Positions 17,809-27,621 of a stretch of DNA of 64,000 bases are shown here, one piece after another. The stretch lies in NCBI GenBank assembly GCA_947311255.1, contig CAMZKL010000006.1:62001-126000 (forward strand), given 5' to 3'. The first letter of the stretch is position 1; each line of letters begins with the position of its first letter. This DNA comes from an uncultured Chlorobiota bacterium (GTDB taxonomy: Bacteria; Bacteroidota; Bacteroidia; Bacteroidales; JAADGE01). The position numbers were made by a program, and so were the translations under genes. The notes under the pieces are model-generated. The model did not search any database and was not told the DNA's origin. It saw only the letters and a list, made by a program, of their open reading frames with translations.

Positions 17809-18978
17809 TTATAATAAAACAAGAGTATAACCGACCAATAAACCGACAACAATATTTATTAATTTTGCAAGAATAAAACTTTTTCCTGACTCTGCCAAAA
17901 GGGGTATTGCTCCGTGTCCATCTTGCACTATTGAATTAGTTAATAAAATTGCAAATGCCTGAAAACCCTCATCGGGTAGCGTTCCACTAACATACATACT
18001 TATAAAAATTATATGAGGACCGCTTTCAGGTATTATTCCTATAAGTGCTGCAATTAAAATTACAAGAAAAATATTTCCTTCTATCCACTGTTTTACATCA
18101 ACATACTGATTGAAAAAATGCAAAACTAAAAATGCTCCAAATGTCCACAAAAACAACCTTAAAAAATGTTTCTTTATTACATGACTCCAAAGATGTTTTT
18201 TTAAAAAGTGATCTGGTACGGTAAATGCAATAAAAAGTCCGATTAGTGTTACAAACAAAAAGGTTATTCTCTCCCAACCCCACGTATGTTTTTCTTCAAT
18301 ATTTTTATACGAATCTTGGCTGTGGTACAAATCAATCTCTTGTGAATGTTGATGTCCTGTATGAATAACTTCTTTATTAAAGTTTATTATATGCAAGGCA
18401 TGGTCGTGTCCTTTTCCTCCAAAAACTAATAGAGCAAGAAATGCTAAGCCAAAAAGAATAATAACAGCTCTTTGCCAAATTATTTTAATAATTTGAGAAA
18501 AAATTGTTCCTTTCTCATAACAAACGCAATCAGGTTCGTTTACGTGTAAATGGTTATGTTTTAGCGTTCTTCCAACATATTTTTTTTCTTTGAAGATAAT
18601 ATTTAAAATAAACCCTGTTATTAAAGAAATAATAAAAACGGAAACAACAACTTTAAGTGCTGTGCCTGGAATTACTGAAAACATAATAAAAGCCTCATCG
18701 CCAGATGTTGCAATAAGTGCAGTAACCAATGCAGCAAAACCTATTGTTCGATGAACATACATTGATACAACGGCAAAGGTGCCCAGACATCCAGGAACAA
18801 TTCCAAGAAGAGCAGACATAACTATTTGTAGCCATGGATTTTTTGAAAACTTTTCTGACCATTTTCCTTTGGTTTGTACAGTTATGTATTCAATAACCAA
18901 CATCATTACTAGCACAAACACAGTAATCATAAGTGTTTGCTTTAAAATTGGTAGTATAAAAAAAATGCTTGTTATCAT
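17809..18978 (-). CDS. Putative 10-TM heavy-metal exporter (ArsP_2 / putative manganese transporter type)
   Basis: Two multi-TM halves with repeated PGCLGTFAVVSMYVH / PESGPHIIFISMYVSG motifs; His-rich loop GHDHALHIINFNKEVIHTGHQHSQ. Confidence 0.7.
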   Translation of the reverse strand: MITSIFFILPILKQTLMITVFVLVMMLVIEYITVQTKGKWSEKFSKNPWLQIVMSALLGIVPGCLGTFAVVSMYVHRTIGFAALVTALIATSGDEAFIMFSVIPGTALKVVVSVFIISLITGFILNIIFKEKKYVGRTLKHNHLHVNEPDCVCYEKGTIFSQIIKIIWQRAVIILFGLAFLALLVFGGKGHDHALHIINFNKEVIHTGHQHSQEIDLYHSQDSYKNIEEKHTWGWERITFLFVTLIGLFIAFTVPDHFLKKHLWSHVIKKHFLRLFLWTFGAFLVLHFFNQYVDVKQWIEGNIFLVILIAALIGIIPESGPHIIFISMYVSGTLPDEGFQAFAILLTNSIVQDGHGAIPLLAESGKSFILAKLINIVVGLLVGYTLVLL

Positions 18979-18986
18979 TTGTTATT

Positions 18987-19475
18987 CTATAAAATCTTTA
19001 ATATTTCCGTTTTTTCAAGAACATACACATAGTGTGCTTCTTTTTTTTTATTAATTTTAAAAATACCTCTTACTTCTACATATGTATCATTTTTTATAAA
19101 CTTTCTTTTTTTATTTTCAGAAACAAATTCTAAAAGAATCATATTATAATGCTCATCATGGTTGCACATAAAACATACATCTGTAACAGTTTCAGTAAGT
19201 ATAATGTCCGTTTGACTTCCATGTTTTTGATTTTTTATAAACCCTTTAATTATTATTTCCTTTCCGTTAAGAGATAAAACTTTTTCTGTAAAGTTATATT
19301 TTTTTATAAATGTAAAATCTCTATAATCAAATTTTTTATATTTTTTTGTGTGATTTAAAATATCCCAACTTACATCATTGGCTCTAAAAATCGTTACTTG
19401 TTTTGAATAAGGGTAGATAATTAAAAACAACATCAATGCTGACAATAGTAATATGTTTTTTTTATTTATTATCAT
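18987..19475 (-). CDS. Hypothetical membrane-anchored protein, possible OB-fold
   Basis: One N-terminal TM, then a beta-rich region with CFMCNHDEHYN; directly upstream in transcription of the putative metal exporter. Confidence 0.5.
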   Translation of the reverse strand: MIINKKNILLLSALMLFLIIYPYSKQVTIFRANDVSWDILNHTKKYKKFDYRDFTFIKKYNFTEKVLSLNGKEIIIKGFIKNQKHGSQTDIILTETVTDVCFMCNHDEHYNMILLEFVSENKKRKFIKNDTYVEVRGIFKINKKKEAHYVYVLEKTEILKIL

Positions 19476-19753
19476 TTAGAATTATCTGGTTTATACTTTT
19501 TTACTTTTATTTTTCTCATTCCTTTGGGTAAAACAGGGTCTAAGCCAGATGTTCCCCAAGGATGACATTTTAAAATTCTTTTAGTTCCAAGCCAAATTCC
19601 TCTAATTCCATGAACTTTTACTGATTCAATTGCATATTCAGAACAAGAGGGAATATGCCTACAACTTGCAGGAGTATATGGTGAAATTGCATATCTATAA
19701 AAATAAATTGGTGCAGTTATTATATAAAATAATATTTTTTTTAATATCTTCAT
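19472..19753 (-). CDS. yidD: Membrane protein insertion efficiency factor YidD
   Basis: YRYAISPYTPASCRHIPSCSEYAIESVKVHGIRGIWLGTKRILKCHPWG. Confidence 0.95.
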   Translation of the reverse strand: MKILKKILFYIITAPIYFYRYAISPYTPASCRHIPSCSEYAIESVKVHGIRGIWLGTKRILKCHPWGTSGLDPVLPKGMRKIKVKKYKPDNSK

Positions 19754-19792
19754 TTATACTGCAAAATTAAATTTTTCTTTTGAAATATACTT

Positions 19793-20731
19793 TTAACAAG
19801 GAATATAAATTTTGTCAATCATTTCATTATATTCTGATTTTAAATCACTTTTACTTGTTATTCCTCCCCCGCTTTTAAAAAACAACTTTTTACCTTGTTT
19901 TTCAATAAACCTAATCATAACAAAGCTGTCCAAGTTTTTCCCATCAAAAAATCCGGCTACTCCGGTATAAAAATTCCTTTCATAGTTTTCGGTATCTTTT
20001 ATTATTTCAATCGTCTTTTTTTTTGGTGCACCAGTAATTGAGCCTGCCGGTAAAAGTTTTTCAAAAATATTTCCTATATTTTCATTATAGTTTTTTGGTA
20101 AATCTCCTGATATTTCTGAACTTACTTGTAATAGGTTTTTATTATTCGTCTCAATTTTATCAATATATCTAAATTTTAAAACTCTAATATTTTTAGCTAC
20201 AATATTTAAATCGTTTCTTATTAAGTCCACTATTGTATAATGTTCTGCTTTTTCCTTTTCGTCATTCAAAATAATATTTTCAGCGTTTTTTATATCGGCA
20301 TCTATTGTTCCTTTCATTGGGTAAGACAAGATTTTTGCGTTTTCAATTTTTATAAATGTTTCTGGGGAAAAAACAGTAAATTTATCTTTAAAATATAATT
20401 TGTATGGAGCTTTGCTATTTAAAAAAAAGTCTTTTAGTTTGCTTTTTGTTAAAATTTCGGTTTGAAAAGATAGGTTTAAAAGGTATGTATTTCCTTTTTT
20501 TATTTCATTAATTATTTTATTGAATGCTTTTTTATATTTTTGAAATGATACTAAGTTTTTCTTAAAATAAATCTTCTTTTTTTTATTTTTATTGTTAATA
20601 TTTGAATAATTGTTGAAAGAAAACATAATTTTGTCAGAAGAAAGTTGTTTTTTATTAAAAATTATTGCTTTCGTAAATTCAAAATCAATAATAAAAAAGA
20701 AAGGGTCTTTTTTTTTTCCTAACTTATTCAT
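19793..20731 (-). CDS. pabB: Aminodeoxychorismate synthase component I
   Basis: Chorismate-binding fold: SYPMKGTIDAD (Lys in PxKGT as in ADC synthase), DLIRNDL, LLPAGSITGAPK, GVAGFFDG, SGGGITSKSD. Confidence 0.88.
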   Translation of the reverse strand: MNKLGKKKDPFFFIIDFEFTKAIIFNKKQLSSDKIMFSFNNYSNINNKNKKKKIYFKKNLVSFQKYKKAFNKIINEIKKGNTYLLNLSFQTEILTKSKLKDFFLNSKAPYKLYFKDKFTVFSPETFIKIENAKILSYPMKGTIDADIKNAENIILNDEKEKAEHYTIVDLIRNDLNIVAKNIRVLKFRYIDKIETNNKNLLQVSSEISGDLPKNYNENIGNIFEKLLPAGSITGAPKKKTIEIIKDTENYERNFYTGVAGFFDGKNLDSFVMIRFIEKQGKKLFFKSGGGITSKSDLKSEYNEMIDKIYIPC

Positions 20732-20767
20732 TTTTTTAATGGCAATATTTCTATCTAATGTCTTAAT

Positions 20768-21340
20768 ATGGAAAAAGTTTTACTTTTAGATAATTATGAT
20801 TCTTTTACTTATAATCTAGCACAATTGCTTTATGAAAGCAAATTATGTGAATATGAAATTATAAAAAACGATCTTGTCAATATTAATAATATTAATAAGT
20901 TTGATAAAATTTTAATTTCTCCTGGTGCAGGTTTACCAATTAATGCTGGCAAACTTAATGAAATAATTAAAAAATATCATAAAACAAAGCCTATACTTGG
21001 TATTTGCCTTGGAATGCAAGCTATTGCAGAGTTTTTTGGAGCAAAACTTTACAATCTTGAAGTTGTTTATCATGGAGTTCAAACAAAAACTTTAATTGTT
21101 GATAAAGAAGATGTTATATTTAAAAATATCTCAAAAAGTTTTAAAACAGGCTTATATCATTCTTGGGCAGTTTTCAAAGATTTTAATAACACAGACCTAA
21201 ATGTTTCTGCTGTTTCTGAAACAGGTATTATTATGGGAATAAACCATAAAACATATAATATTAAAGGTATTCAATTTCATCCTGAATCTTATATGACACA
21301 ATTTGGTAAAAAAATTATTGAAAATTGGTTAATTTCTTAA
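20768..21340 (+). CDS. pabA: Aminodeoxychorismate/anthranilate synthase glutamine amidotransferase component
   Basis: LLLDNYDSFTYNL, ISPGAGLP, ILGICLGMQAIAEFFG, GIQFHPES class I GATase motifs. Confidence 0.9.
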   Translation: MEKVLLLDNYDSFTYNLAQLLYESKLCEYEIIKNDLVNINNINKFDKILISPGAGLPINAGKLNEIIKKYHKTKPILGICLGMQAIAEFFGAKLYNLEVVYHGVQTKTLIVDKEDVIFKNISKSFKTGLYHSWAVFKDFNNTDLNVSAVSETGIIMGINHKTYNIKGIQFHPESYMTQFGKKIIENWLIS

Positions 21341-21364
21341 TTTTGTACTTTAAAAACATATGTT

Positions 21365-22300
21365 ATGAATAAAATATTAATTCTCGGAATAAGTATTATT
21401 ACTTTATTTTCGTCTTGCATTGTAACAAAGAAGAAATACGACGAATTAAATGCCAAGAACAGAAAATCAATTGATTCGTTAGATTTTATTCTTCAAAAAA
21501 ACAGGCATGACTACAAAATTTTAAGATATGTTTTTGCAGATGATGCAAAAATGAAAGACTCCATGCTTGATTCCCTGGATGTTTTAGTTAGTAGGTTAAC
21601 TAAAGACACAACAAATTTAAGTATTTCTCTTAATGAAGCAATTAAAGAATATGAATCTGAAAGAAATAAACTTGTTGAGATTGAAAAACGTTTGAACAAA
21701 AAAAGATTAGTTATTGATAAGTTGAATAATGAACAAAAGAAAAAGAAAAAAGAAATAGACTCCTTAAGAGTTTCTCTTATTGAAAAAGAAAAACGTTTGT
21801 CTCAATTAGAAAACATGATTGACAAAAACAAAACAGAGATGAACAAATTAAAAAAGATTATTAATAATGCTCTTAAAGGTTTTAATGGTTCAGAGCTTAA
21901 TGTTTATCAAAAAGATGGAAAAATATATGTGGCAATGGAAGAAAAGCTTCTTTTTAAAACCGGAAGTTCTTCAATAAACGAAAAAGGAAAAGATGCAATT
22001 ATTAAACTTGGTAAAATTTTGGAAGCAAATACAGATACAGAAATTTTAATTGAAGGACATACAGATAATGTTGGCGAAGATAAATACAACTGGAAATTAA
22101 GTACACAAAGGGCATTGTCCGTAGTTTATATTCTAACTAAAAACACAAAAATAAAACCAAAAAGAATATCTGCATCTGGAAGAGGAATGCACAAACCTGT
22201 TGCAGACAATACTTCTGAGGCCGGAAAACAAAAAAACAGAAGAATTGAAATTATTTTAATCCCTAAATTAGACTCTTTATATGATATTATGAATGAATAA
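21365..22300 (+). CDS. OmpA-family lipoprotein with coiled-coil region
   Basis: Lipobox LFSSC; C-terminal LIEGHTDNVGEDKYNWKLSTQRALSV...KPKRISASGRGMHKPVADN...NRRIEI. Confidence 0.88.
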   Translation: MNKILILGISIITLFSSCIVTKKKYDELNAKNRKSIDSLDFILQKNRHDYKILRYVFADDAKMKDSMLDSLDVLVSRLTKDTTNLSISLNEAIKEYESERNKLVEIEKRLNKKRLVIDKLNNEQKKKKKEIDSLRVSLIEKEKRLSQLENMIDKNKTEMNKLKKIINNALKGFNGSELNVYQKDGKIYVAMEEKLLFKTGSSSINEKGKDAIIKLGKILEANTDTEILIEGHTDNVGEDKYNWKLSTQRALSVVYILTKNTKIKPKRISASGRGMHKPVADNTSEAGKQKNRRIEIILIPKLDSLYDIMNE

Positions 22301-22337
22301 TTTTTAACATATTTACATAATTATTTAAAACTTTTTT

Positions 22338-22769
22338 CTACAAAGGTATCTTTTCAATACGTCTAATATGCCTTCCTCCTTCAAACTTTGTTTCTAAAAA
22401 TTTATTAACAATGTTTTTTGCTAAATCGACACTTACAAAGCGTGCAGGAAGCGAGCAAATATTTGCATCATTATGCAGTCTAGCAAGTTCTGAAATTTCA
22501 ACATTCCAGCATAATGCCGAACGTATTCCTTTATGATGATTTACTGTCATATTAATACCATTTCCACTTCCGCAAAGAGAAATTCCTAAATCAAATTCAT
22601 TATTTTCAACAGCTGATGCCATAGGATGTGCAAAATCAGGATAATCTACACTATCGGTAGAGTTGCAACCAAAATCTTTAATTTCATGCCCTTGTTCTTT
22701 TAACATTTTTATTAACTCTTGTTTTGTTTCAAAACCAGCATGGTCACTTGCTAATGCAATTTTTTTCAT
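22338..22769 (-). CDS. rpiB: Ribose-5-phosphate isomerase B
   Basis: IALASDHAGFETKQEL, DYPDFAHPMA, GISLCGSGNGINMTVNHHKGIRSALCWN, RFVS. Confidence 0.95.
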   Translation of the reverse strand: MKKIALASDHAGFETKQELIKMLKEQGHEIKDFGCNSTDSVDYPDFAHPMASAVENNEFDLGISLCGSGNGINMTVNHHKGIRSALCWNVEISELARLHNDANICSLPARFVSVDLAKNIVNKFLETKFEGGRHIRRIEKIPL

Positions 22770-23378
22770 ATTTTTATATTTATCTATAATAAATTTTAAT
22801 CCTTAATATTTAAAAACAATCATCTTAAAAGTTAATTTAAAATATAAAAATTATATATTTTTTACAATTATCAATATTCATGTAATACGTTTAATATAAA
22901 GATATTACACGCTTTTAAAAAATTATTATGAATTTAAACAATATGTTAATAACTATCATTAGAAATCTAATTTTCAGACTGTTAAAAAATATAAAAAATT
23001 TTAATAAATCGTTGATAATTTTAATCTAAAAAATTAAAACTTATTTTTGCAAAGAAAACGTTTTTATCATTATATAAAGAATTTTATATTGTACAAACAT
23101 AGTTTTTAATATTTATTCTTATTTTTAAACAATTTATTAAAAACAAAACATAATAATTTTATTAAAATTAACTAATAAAATAGGTTTTCAACAATTGTTA
23201 AAAAAATAGCATAATATATTGATAATAAATATGTTTAAATATTTAAGTTATGTAAATATATGTTAATTAAATTTTAAGAATGTAAAAAGCAAATAAAAAC
23301 AGTTATTTTTATAAAATAATTAACAGGGTATCATCATTATTATTAATAAATTTTAATTAAATTATAATAAATATATAT

Positions 23379-24362
23379 ATGTTAAATAAATTTAAGGAAA
23401 TAAAAGAAAAAGGATTTATAGAAATTAATAAAAATTTAGATATAGATTTCAAAAAAGAAATTGAAAAATTAAAAATAGAAAAAAATGCAATTATTCTTGC
23501 TCATTACTATGTTGATGGAGAAATTCAAGATATTGCCGATTTTGTTGGCGACAGTCTTGCTCTTGCACAAAAAGCAGCTTCTACCGATGCTGATATGATT
23601 GTTTTTGTTGGGGTTCATTTTATGGCTGAAACAGCAAAAATACTTTCACCAAATAAAAAAGTTATTTTACCTGATTTTAATGCAGGTTGCTCATTAGCAG
23701 ATAGTTGCCCAGATGATAAATTTGAAGAATTTATTAAGTTACATTCTGATCATACTGTAATTTCTTATGTAAATACAACCGCAAAAGTTAAAGCTCTTAC
23801 AGATATTGTATGTACCTCTTCAAATGCAAAAATAATTGTAAATTCAGTTCCAAAAGATAAAAAAATAATTTTTGGACCAGATAGAAATCTTGGAAATTAC
23901 ATAAGTAGAATAACAGGAAGAGAAATGGTAATTTGGGATGGTGCTTGCCATGTGCATAATGAATTTTCTTTAGAAGGTATTTTAGATTTAAAAAAACAAA
24001 ACCCTGATGCAAAAATAATTGCACATCCAGAGTGTCCTAAACAAATTGTTTTAGTTTCCGATTATGTTGGTTCAACCTCCGGATTAATTAACTTTGTAAA
24101 AGAAGATAAAGCAAAAACTTTTATTGTAGCTACTGAACCTGGTGTTATACACGAAATGCAAAAATTGAGTGTTGGTAAATTCTTTATTCCTGCTCCAGGA
24201 GAAGATAGCGAATGTGCTTGTAGTGAATGTGAGTTTATGAAACTTAATAGTATTAAAAAGTTATATTCTTGTTTGCTTCATGAACTTCCTGAAATTAAAG
24301 TAGATAAAGAAATTAGAGAAAGAGCATATAAACCAATAAAAGCAATGCTAGATTTATCTTAA
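23379..24362 (+). CDS. nadA: Quinolinate synthase A
   Basis: ILAHYYVDGEIQDIADFVGDSLALAQKAA, FMAETAKILSP, AGCSLADSCP, HPEC, CACSECEFMKLNSI cluster Cys residues. Confidence 0.96.
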   Translation: MLNKFKEIKEKGFIEINKNLDIDFKKEIEKLKIEKNAIILAHYYVDGEIQDIADFVGDSLALAQKAASTDADMIVFVGVHFMAETAKILSPNKKVILPDFNAGCSLADSCPDDKFEEFIKLHSDHTVISYVNTTAKVKALTDIVCTSSNAKIIVNSVPKDKKIIFGPDRNLGNYISRITGREMVIWDGACHVHNEFSLEGILDLKKQNPDAKIIAHPECPKQIVLVSDYVGSTSGLINFVKEDKAKTFIVATEPGVIHEMQKLSVGKFFIPAPGEDSECACSECEFMKLNSIKKLYSCLLHELPEIKVDKEIRERAYKPIKAMLDLS

Positions 24363-24541
24363 TACCTAAAATTCGCAAGTATGGGTGTAAATAAGTTAAT
24401 AAACAGTAAGTTATAACAAATAATATTTTACTTTTTTTTAACAATTAACGTCCTTATTATCAGTTAATTAAATGCAAACTTATAAATTTAAGCTAATACA
24501 AAAATATTTCTTTATTTTTATGATAACATATAACAAATTAG

Positions 24542-26089
24542 ATGAAAAATATGTATAAAATATCATTTTTTATAATAATTATTTTTATGTTTTCAATAAT
24601 TTTGAAAGCTCAAAAAATAAATCCAAACGGATATAATAAATTTACATATCAAAATGGAAAAATTTCAAGTGAAGGTTATATGAAAAATGGTAAACCTATT
24701 GGCTATTGGAAATCATATTATCCTGATGGAACAATAAAAACAGAAGGTAACAGAAAAAATGAAAAACTTGATAGTGTGTGGAGGTTTTATGACAAACAAG
24801 GGCATCTAACAGAAATAATTGATTATAAAAATGATATAAAAAGTGGTTATTATAAAAAATTTAAATTTATTGATGATAGCAGTCAACAAAAAAATGTTCT
24901 TATTTCAAAAGAATTATATGTAAACGGAGAGAAAAACGGTAAATCCTATTTTTATGATGATAAAGCAAGGCTTAAAAAAACAATACAATTTGAAAAAAAT
25001 TATAAACACGGTTTTGAAAAACAATATGATACACTCGGAAATATTAATTTAATTATTAAATATTCATATAATAATATAACAAATTCAGAAAAATTAAATA
25101 GACGAGATAAATTTGGAAAAAAACAAGGTATTTGGAAAACTTTTTATCCAAATGAAAAAATACACACTTATGCAAATTATAAAAATCATAAGCTAAATGG
25201 TTATTACAGAGAATATAATATTTACGGAGAATTAATAAAATCTGAATATTTCATTGACGGAAAATTAACAATACTTAAAGAAGATGAAAATCCTGAGCTA
25301 AAAAAGAAACTAAAAAAAGAATATTTTTCAAATGGAAAATTGAAAATGTCAGGAGCATATATTGATACAATACCCGTAGGAATTCATAAAATATTTAATG
25401 AAAAAGGAGAAGTAATTAATTCATATTTATATACAGATAATGGAATTAAAAGAGGAGAGGGTATAATAGATAAAAAAGGAAAAAAACAAGGAAATTGGAA
25501 ATATTTATATCCCAATGGTAAAATAAAATCAAAAGGTAAATACAAAAACGGAAAAAAAGAAGGAAATTGGATTTATTTTTTTAATAATGGAAAAACAGAA
25601 CAAAAAGGAAGTTTTACTAACGGAAAGCTAAGTGGACTTTGGGTTTGGTATTACGAAAACGGAAATAAAAGAAGAAAAGGAAAATTTAACAAGGGAGAAG
25701 AACAAGGCTTCTTTTATGAACTAAGTGAAGAAGGAGATACTCTTTCTCAAGGAAATTATATATATGGTTTAAAATCAGGTAATTGGAAATATAAAGTTAA
25801 TGATTTAATAGAAATAGGTAAATATGTTTCAGGAAAAAAAGATGGAGTTTGGAAGCAATATTATCCAGATAATAAACTAAAATTTGAAGGTGCTTTTATT
25901 GAAGGATATTCAGATGGAAAACACAAACATTACTATCCTAACGGTAAATTAAGATTATTAAAAATATATGCTGCTGGGAACAAAACAGGCAAATGGAAAA
26001 AATATGATAAAGAAGGAAATTTAGAAACAATAATTGAATACAAAGCAAACAGAAAATATAAAATTGACGGAATAAAAATAAAAAACTAA
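24542..26089 (+). CDS. MORN-repeat / YwqK-like secreted protein
   Basis: Signal peptide and about 15 tandem units such as YYPDGTIKTEGNRKN and YYPNGKLRLLKIY. Confidence 0.75.
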   Translation: MKNMYKISFFIIIIFMFSIILKAQKINPNGYNKFTYQNGKISSEGYMKNGKPIGYWKSYYPDGTIKTEGNRKNEKLDSVWRFYDKQGHLTEIIDYKNDIKSGYYKKFKFIDDSSQQKNVLISKELYVNGEKNGKSYFYDDKARLKKTIQFEKNYKHGFEKQYDTLGNINLIIKYSYNNITNSEKLNRRDKFGKKQGIWKTFYPNEKIHTYANYKNHKLNGYYREYNIYGELIKSEYFIDGKLTILKEDENPELKKKLKKEYFSNGKLKMSGAYIDTIPVGIHKIFNEKGEVINSYLYTDNGIKRGEGIIDKKGKKQGNWKYLYPNGKIKSKGKYKNGKKEGNWIYFFNNGKTEQKGSFTNGKLSGLWVWYYENGNKRRKGKFNKGEEQGFFYELSEEGDTLSQGNYIYGLKSGNWKYKVNDLIEIGKYVSGKKDGVWKQYYPDNKLKFEGAFIEGYSDGKHKHYYPNGKLRLLKIYAAGNKTGKWKKYDKEGNLETIIEYKANRKYKIDGIKIKN

Positions 26090-26154
26090 TTATTAAATTC
26101 TATAATTTTAAAATATAATTAAACCACTAATATAATTGTTTAATTAAAAACAAT

Positions 26155-27165
26155 ATGGATTTCAGAACAAATGAAATATCAAAAGCAGAAGAAATTTTTG
26201 AACAACAATTAAGACCGGCACAATTTTCCGATTTTAAAGGGCAAGCAAAAATTATGGAAAACTTAAAAGTTTTTGTAAAAGCTGCAATTATGCGTGGAGA
26301 AGCTCTTGATCATGTTCTTTTACACGGACCACCCGGACTTGGAAAAACAACACTATCAAATATTATAGCCAACGAACTAGGTGTAAATATGAAAATAACT
26401 TCTGGTCCTGTTCTTGATAAACCTGGTGATTTAGCAGGTTTACTTACAGGTCTTGAAGAAAATGATGTTCTTTTCATAGATGAAATTCATAGACTTAGCC
26501 CCGTTATTGAAGAATATTTATATTCTGCAATGGAAGATTTTCGTATTGACATTATGATTGATAAAGGTCCTGCTGCTCGCTCTTTACAGCTCGAATTAAG
26601 CAATTTTACACTTGTGGGTGCAACAACACGTGCAGGACTTCTAACATCACCTTTAAGGGCACGTTTTGGCATAAAATTTTTATTAGAATATTACACTGCC
26701 GAAATTTTAAAAACAATTATAACTCGTTCATCAAGTATTTTAAATGTTGAAATTAAAGAAAACGCAGCAATTGAAATTGCTAGAAGGAGTAGGGGAACAC
26801 CACGTATTGCAAATGCACTTCTTCGTAGAGTCCGAGATTTTGCCCAAGTAAAAGGCAATGGAACAATTGATTTAGAAATTGCAAAATATTCTCTAGATGC
26901 TCTAAATATTGATAAAAAAGGACTTGATGAAATGGATAATAAAATACTTAATACAATTATTGATAAATTCAGCGGTGGACCCGTAGGAGTTGGCACAATC
27001 GCCACAGCAGTGGGCGAAGATGCTGGAACAATAGAAGAAGTTTATGAACCTTTTTTAATTATGGAAGGCTTTATAAAACGCACCATGAGGGGTAGGGAAG
27101 TAACAGAAGCAGCATATAAACATTTGGGAAAAATTAATTATAATCCTCAAAATCAATTATTTTAA
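26155..27165 (+). CDS. ruvB: Holliday junction branch migration helicase RuvB
   Basis: [69 protein letters not shown]. Confidence 0.97.
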   Translation: MDFRTNEISKAEEIFEQQLRPAQFSDFKGQAKIMENLKVFVKAAIMRGEALDHVLLHGPPGLGKTTLSNIIANELGVNMKITSGPVLDKPGDLAGLLTGLEENDVLFIDEIHRLSPVIEEYLYSAMEDFRIDIMIDKGPAARSLQLELSNFTLVGATTRAGLLTSPLRARFGIKFLLEYYTAEILKTIITRSSSILNVEIKENAAIEIARRSRGTPRIANALLRRVRDFAQVKGNGTIDLEIAKYSLDALNIDKKGLDEMDNKILNTIIDKFSGGPVGVGTIATAVGEDAGTIEEVYEPFLIMEGFIKRTMRGREVTEAAYKHLGKINYNPQNQLF

Positions 27166-27171
27166 ATTAAT

Positions 27172-27345
27172 ATGCCAATTTTCAATCTTTTAAAAAGAAT
27201 TATAACAATATTTAATGACTTAGATATTCAATATATGTTGAGCGGAAGTATGGCAATGAGTTTTTATACTGTTACAAGAGCAACCAGAGATATTGATGTT
27301 GTTGTTCATATGCAAGAAAAAGATATTGAAAATAAATACATTTAA
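27172..27345 (+). pseudogene. Truncated nucleotidyltransferase (AbiEii-like/DUF6036-like N-terminus), 57 aa
   Basis: Translates as MPIFNLLKRIITIFNDLDIQYMLSGSMAMSFYTVTRATRDIDVVVHMQEKDIENKYI*; GS...RxTxDID is a nucleotidyltransferase active-site core, with the rest of the fold missing. Confidence 0.55.
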
Positions 27346-27354
27346 TTTAATATA

Positions 27355-27597
27355 ATGCAAGATACATCTGATGATATATATAAAATTCAGCATGATATTT
27401 TCATGAAAAAATCCCTTAAAGAAAGGTTTTTATTAAATATAGAACTTACAGAATTTGACAGAGAAATGACTAGAAGAAGAATTATAAAAGTAAATATTGG
27501 CATTTCAGAAAAGGAATTAAAAGCAAAAATTTTCAGAGAATATTATTCTGATGAATTTTCAGAAGACGAGATTATAAAAATTACAGAACTTTTTTAA
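27355..27597 (+). CDS. Small hypothetical protein adjacent to the nucleotidyltransferase remnant
   Basis: 80-aa ORF starting 9 nt after the truncated NTase; highly charged. Confidence 0.5.
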   Translation: MQDTSDDIYKIQHDIFMKKSLKERFLLNIELTEFDREMTRRRIIKVNIGISEKELKAKIFREYYSDEFSEDEIIKITELF

Positions 27598-27621
27598 ATA
27601 TAATAATAAATAAACAAATCA

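Noticed and set aside
22800-23378. Candidate oriC in the AT-rich spacer
   Set aside because: No cluster of TTATCCACA-like DnaA boxes was seen; AT-richness alone is insufficient.
24542-26089. MORN/YwqK repeats as a toxin-antitoxin module
   Set aside because: Such proteins are often labelled YwqK antitoxin, but no partner toxin is adjacent and the repeat alone does not support a TA function.
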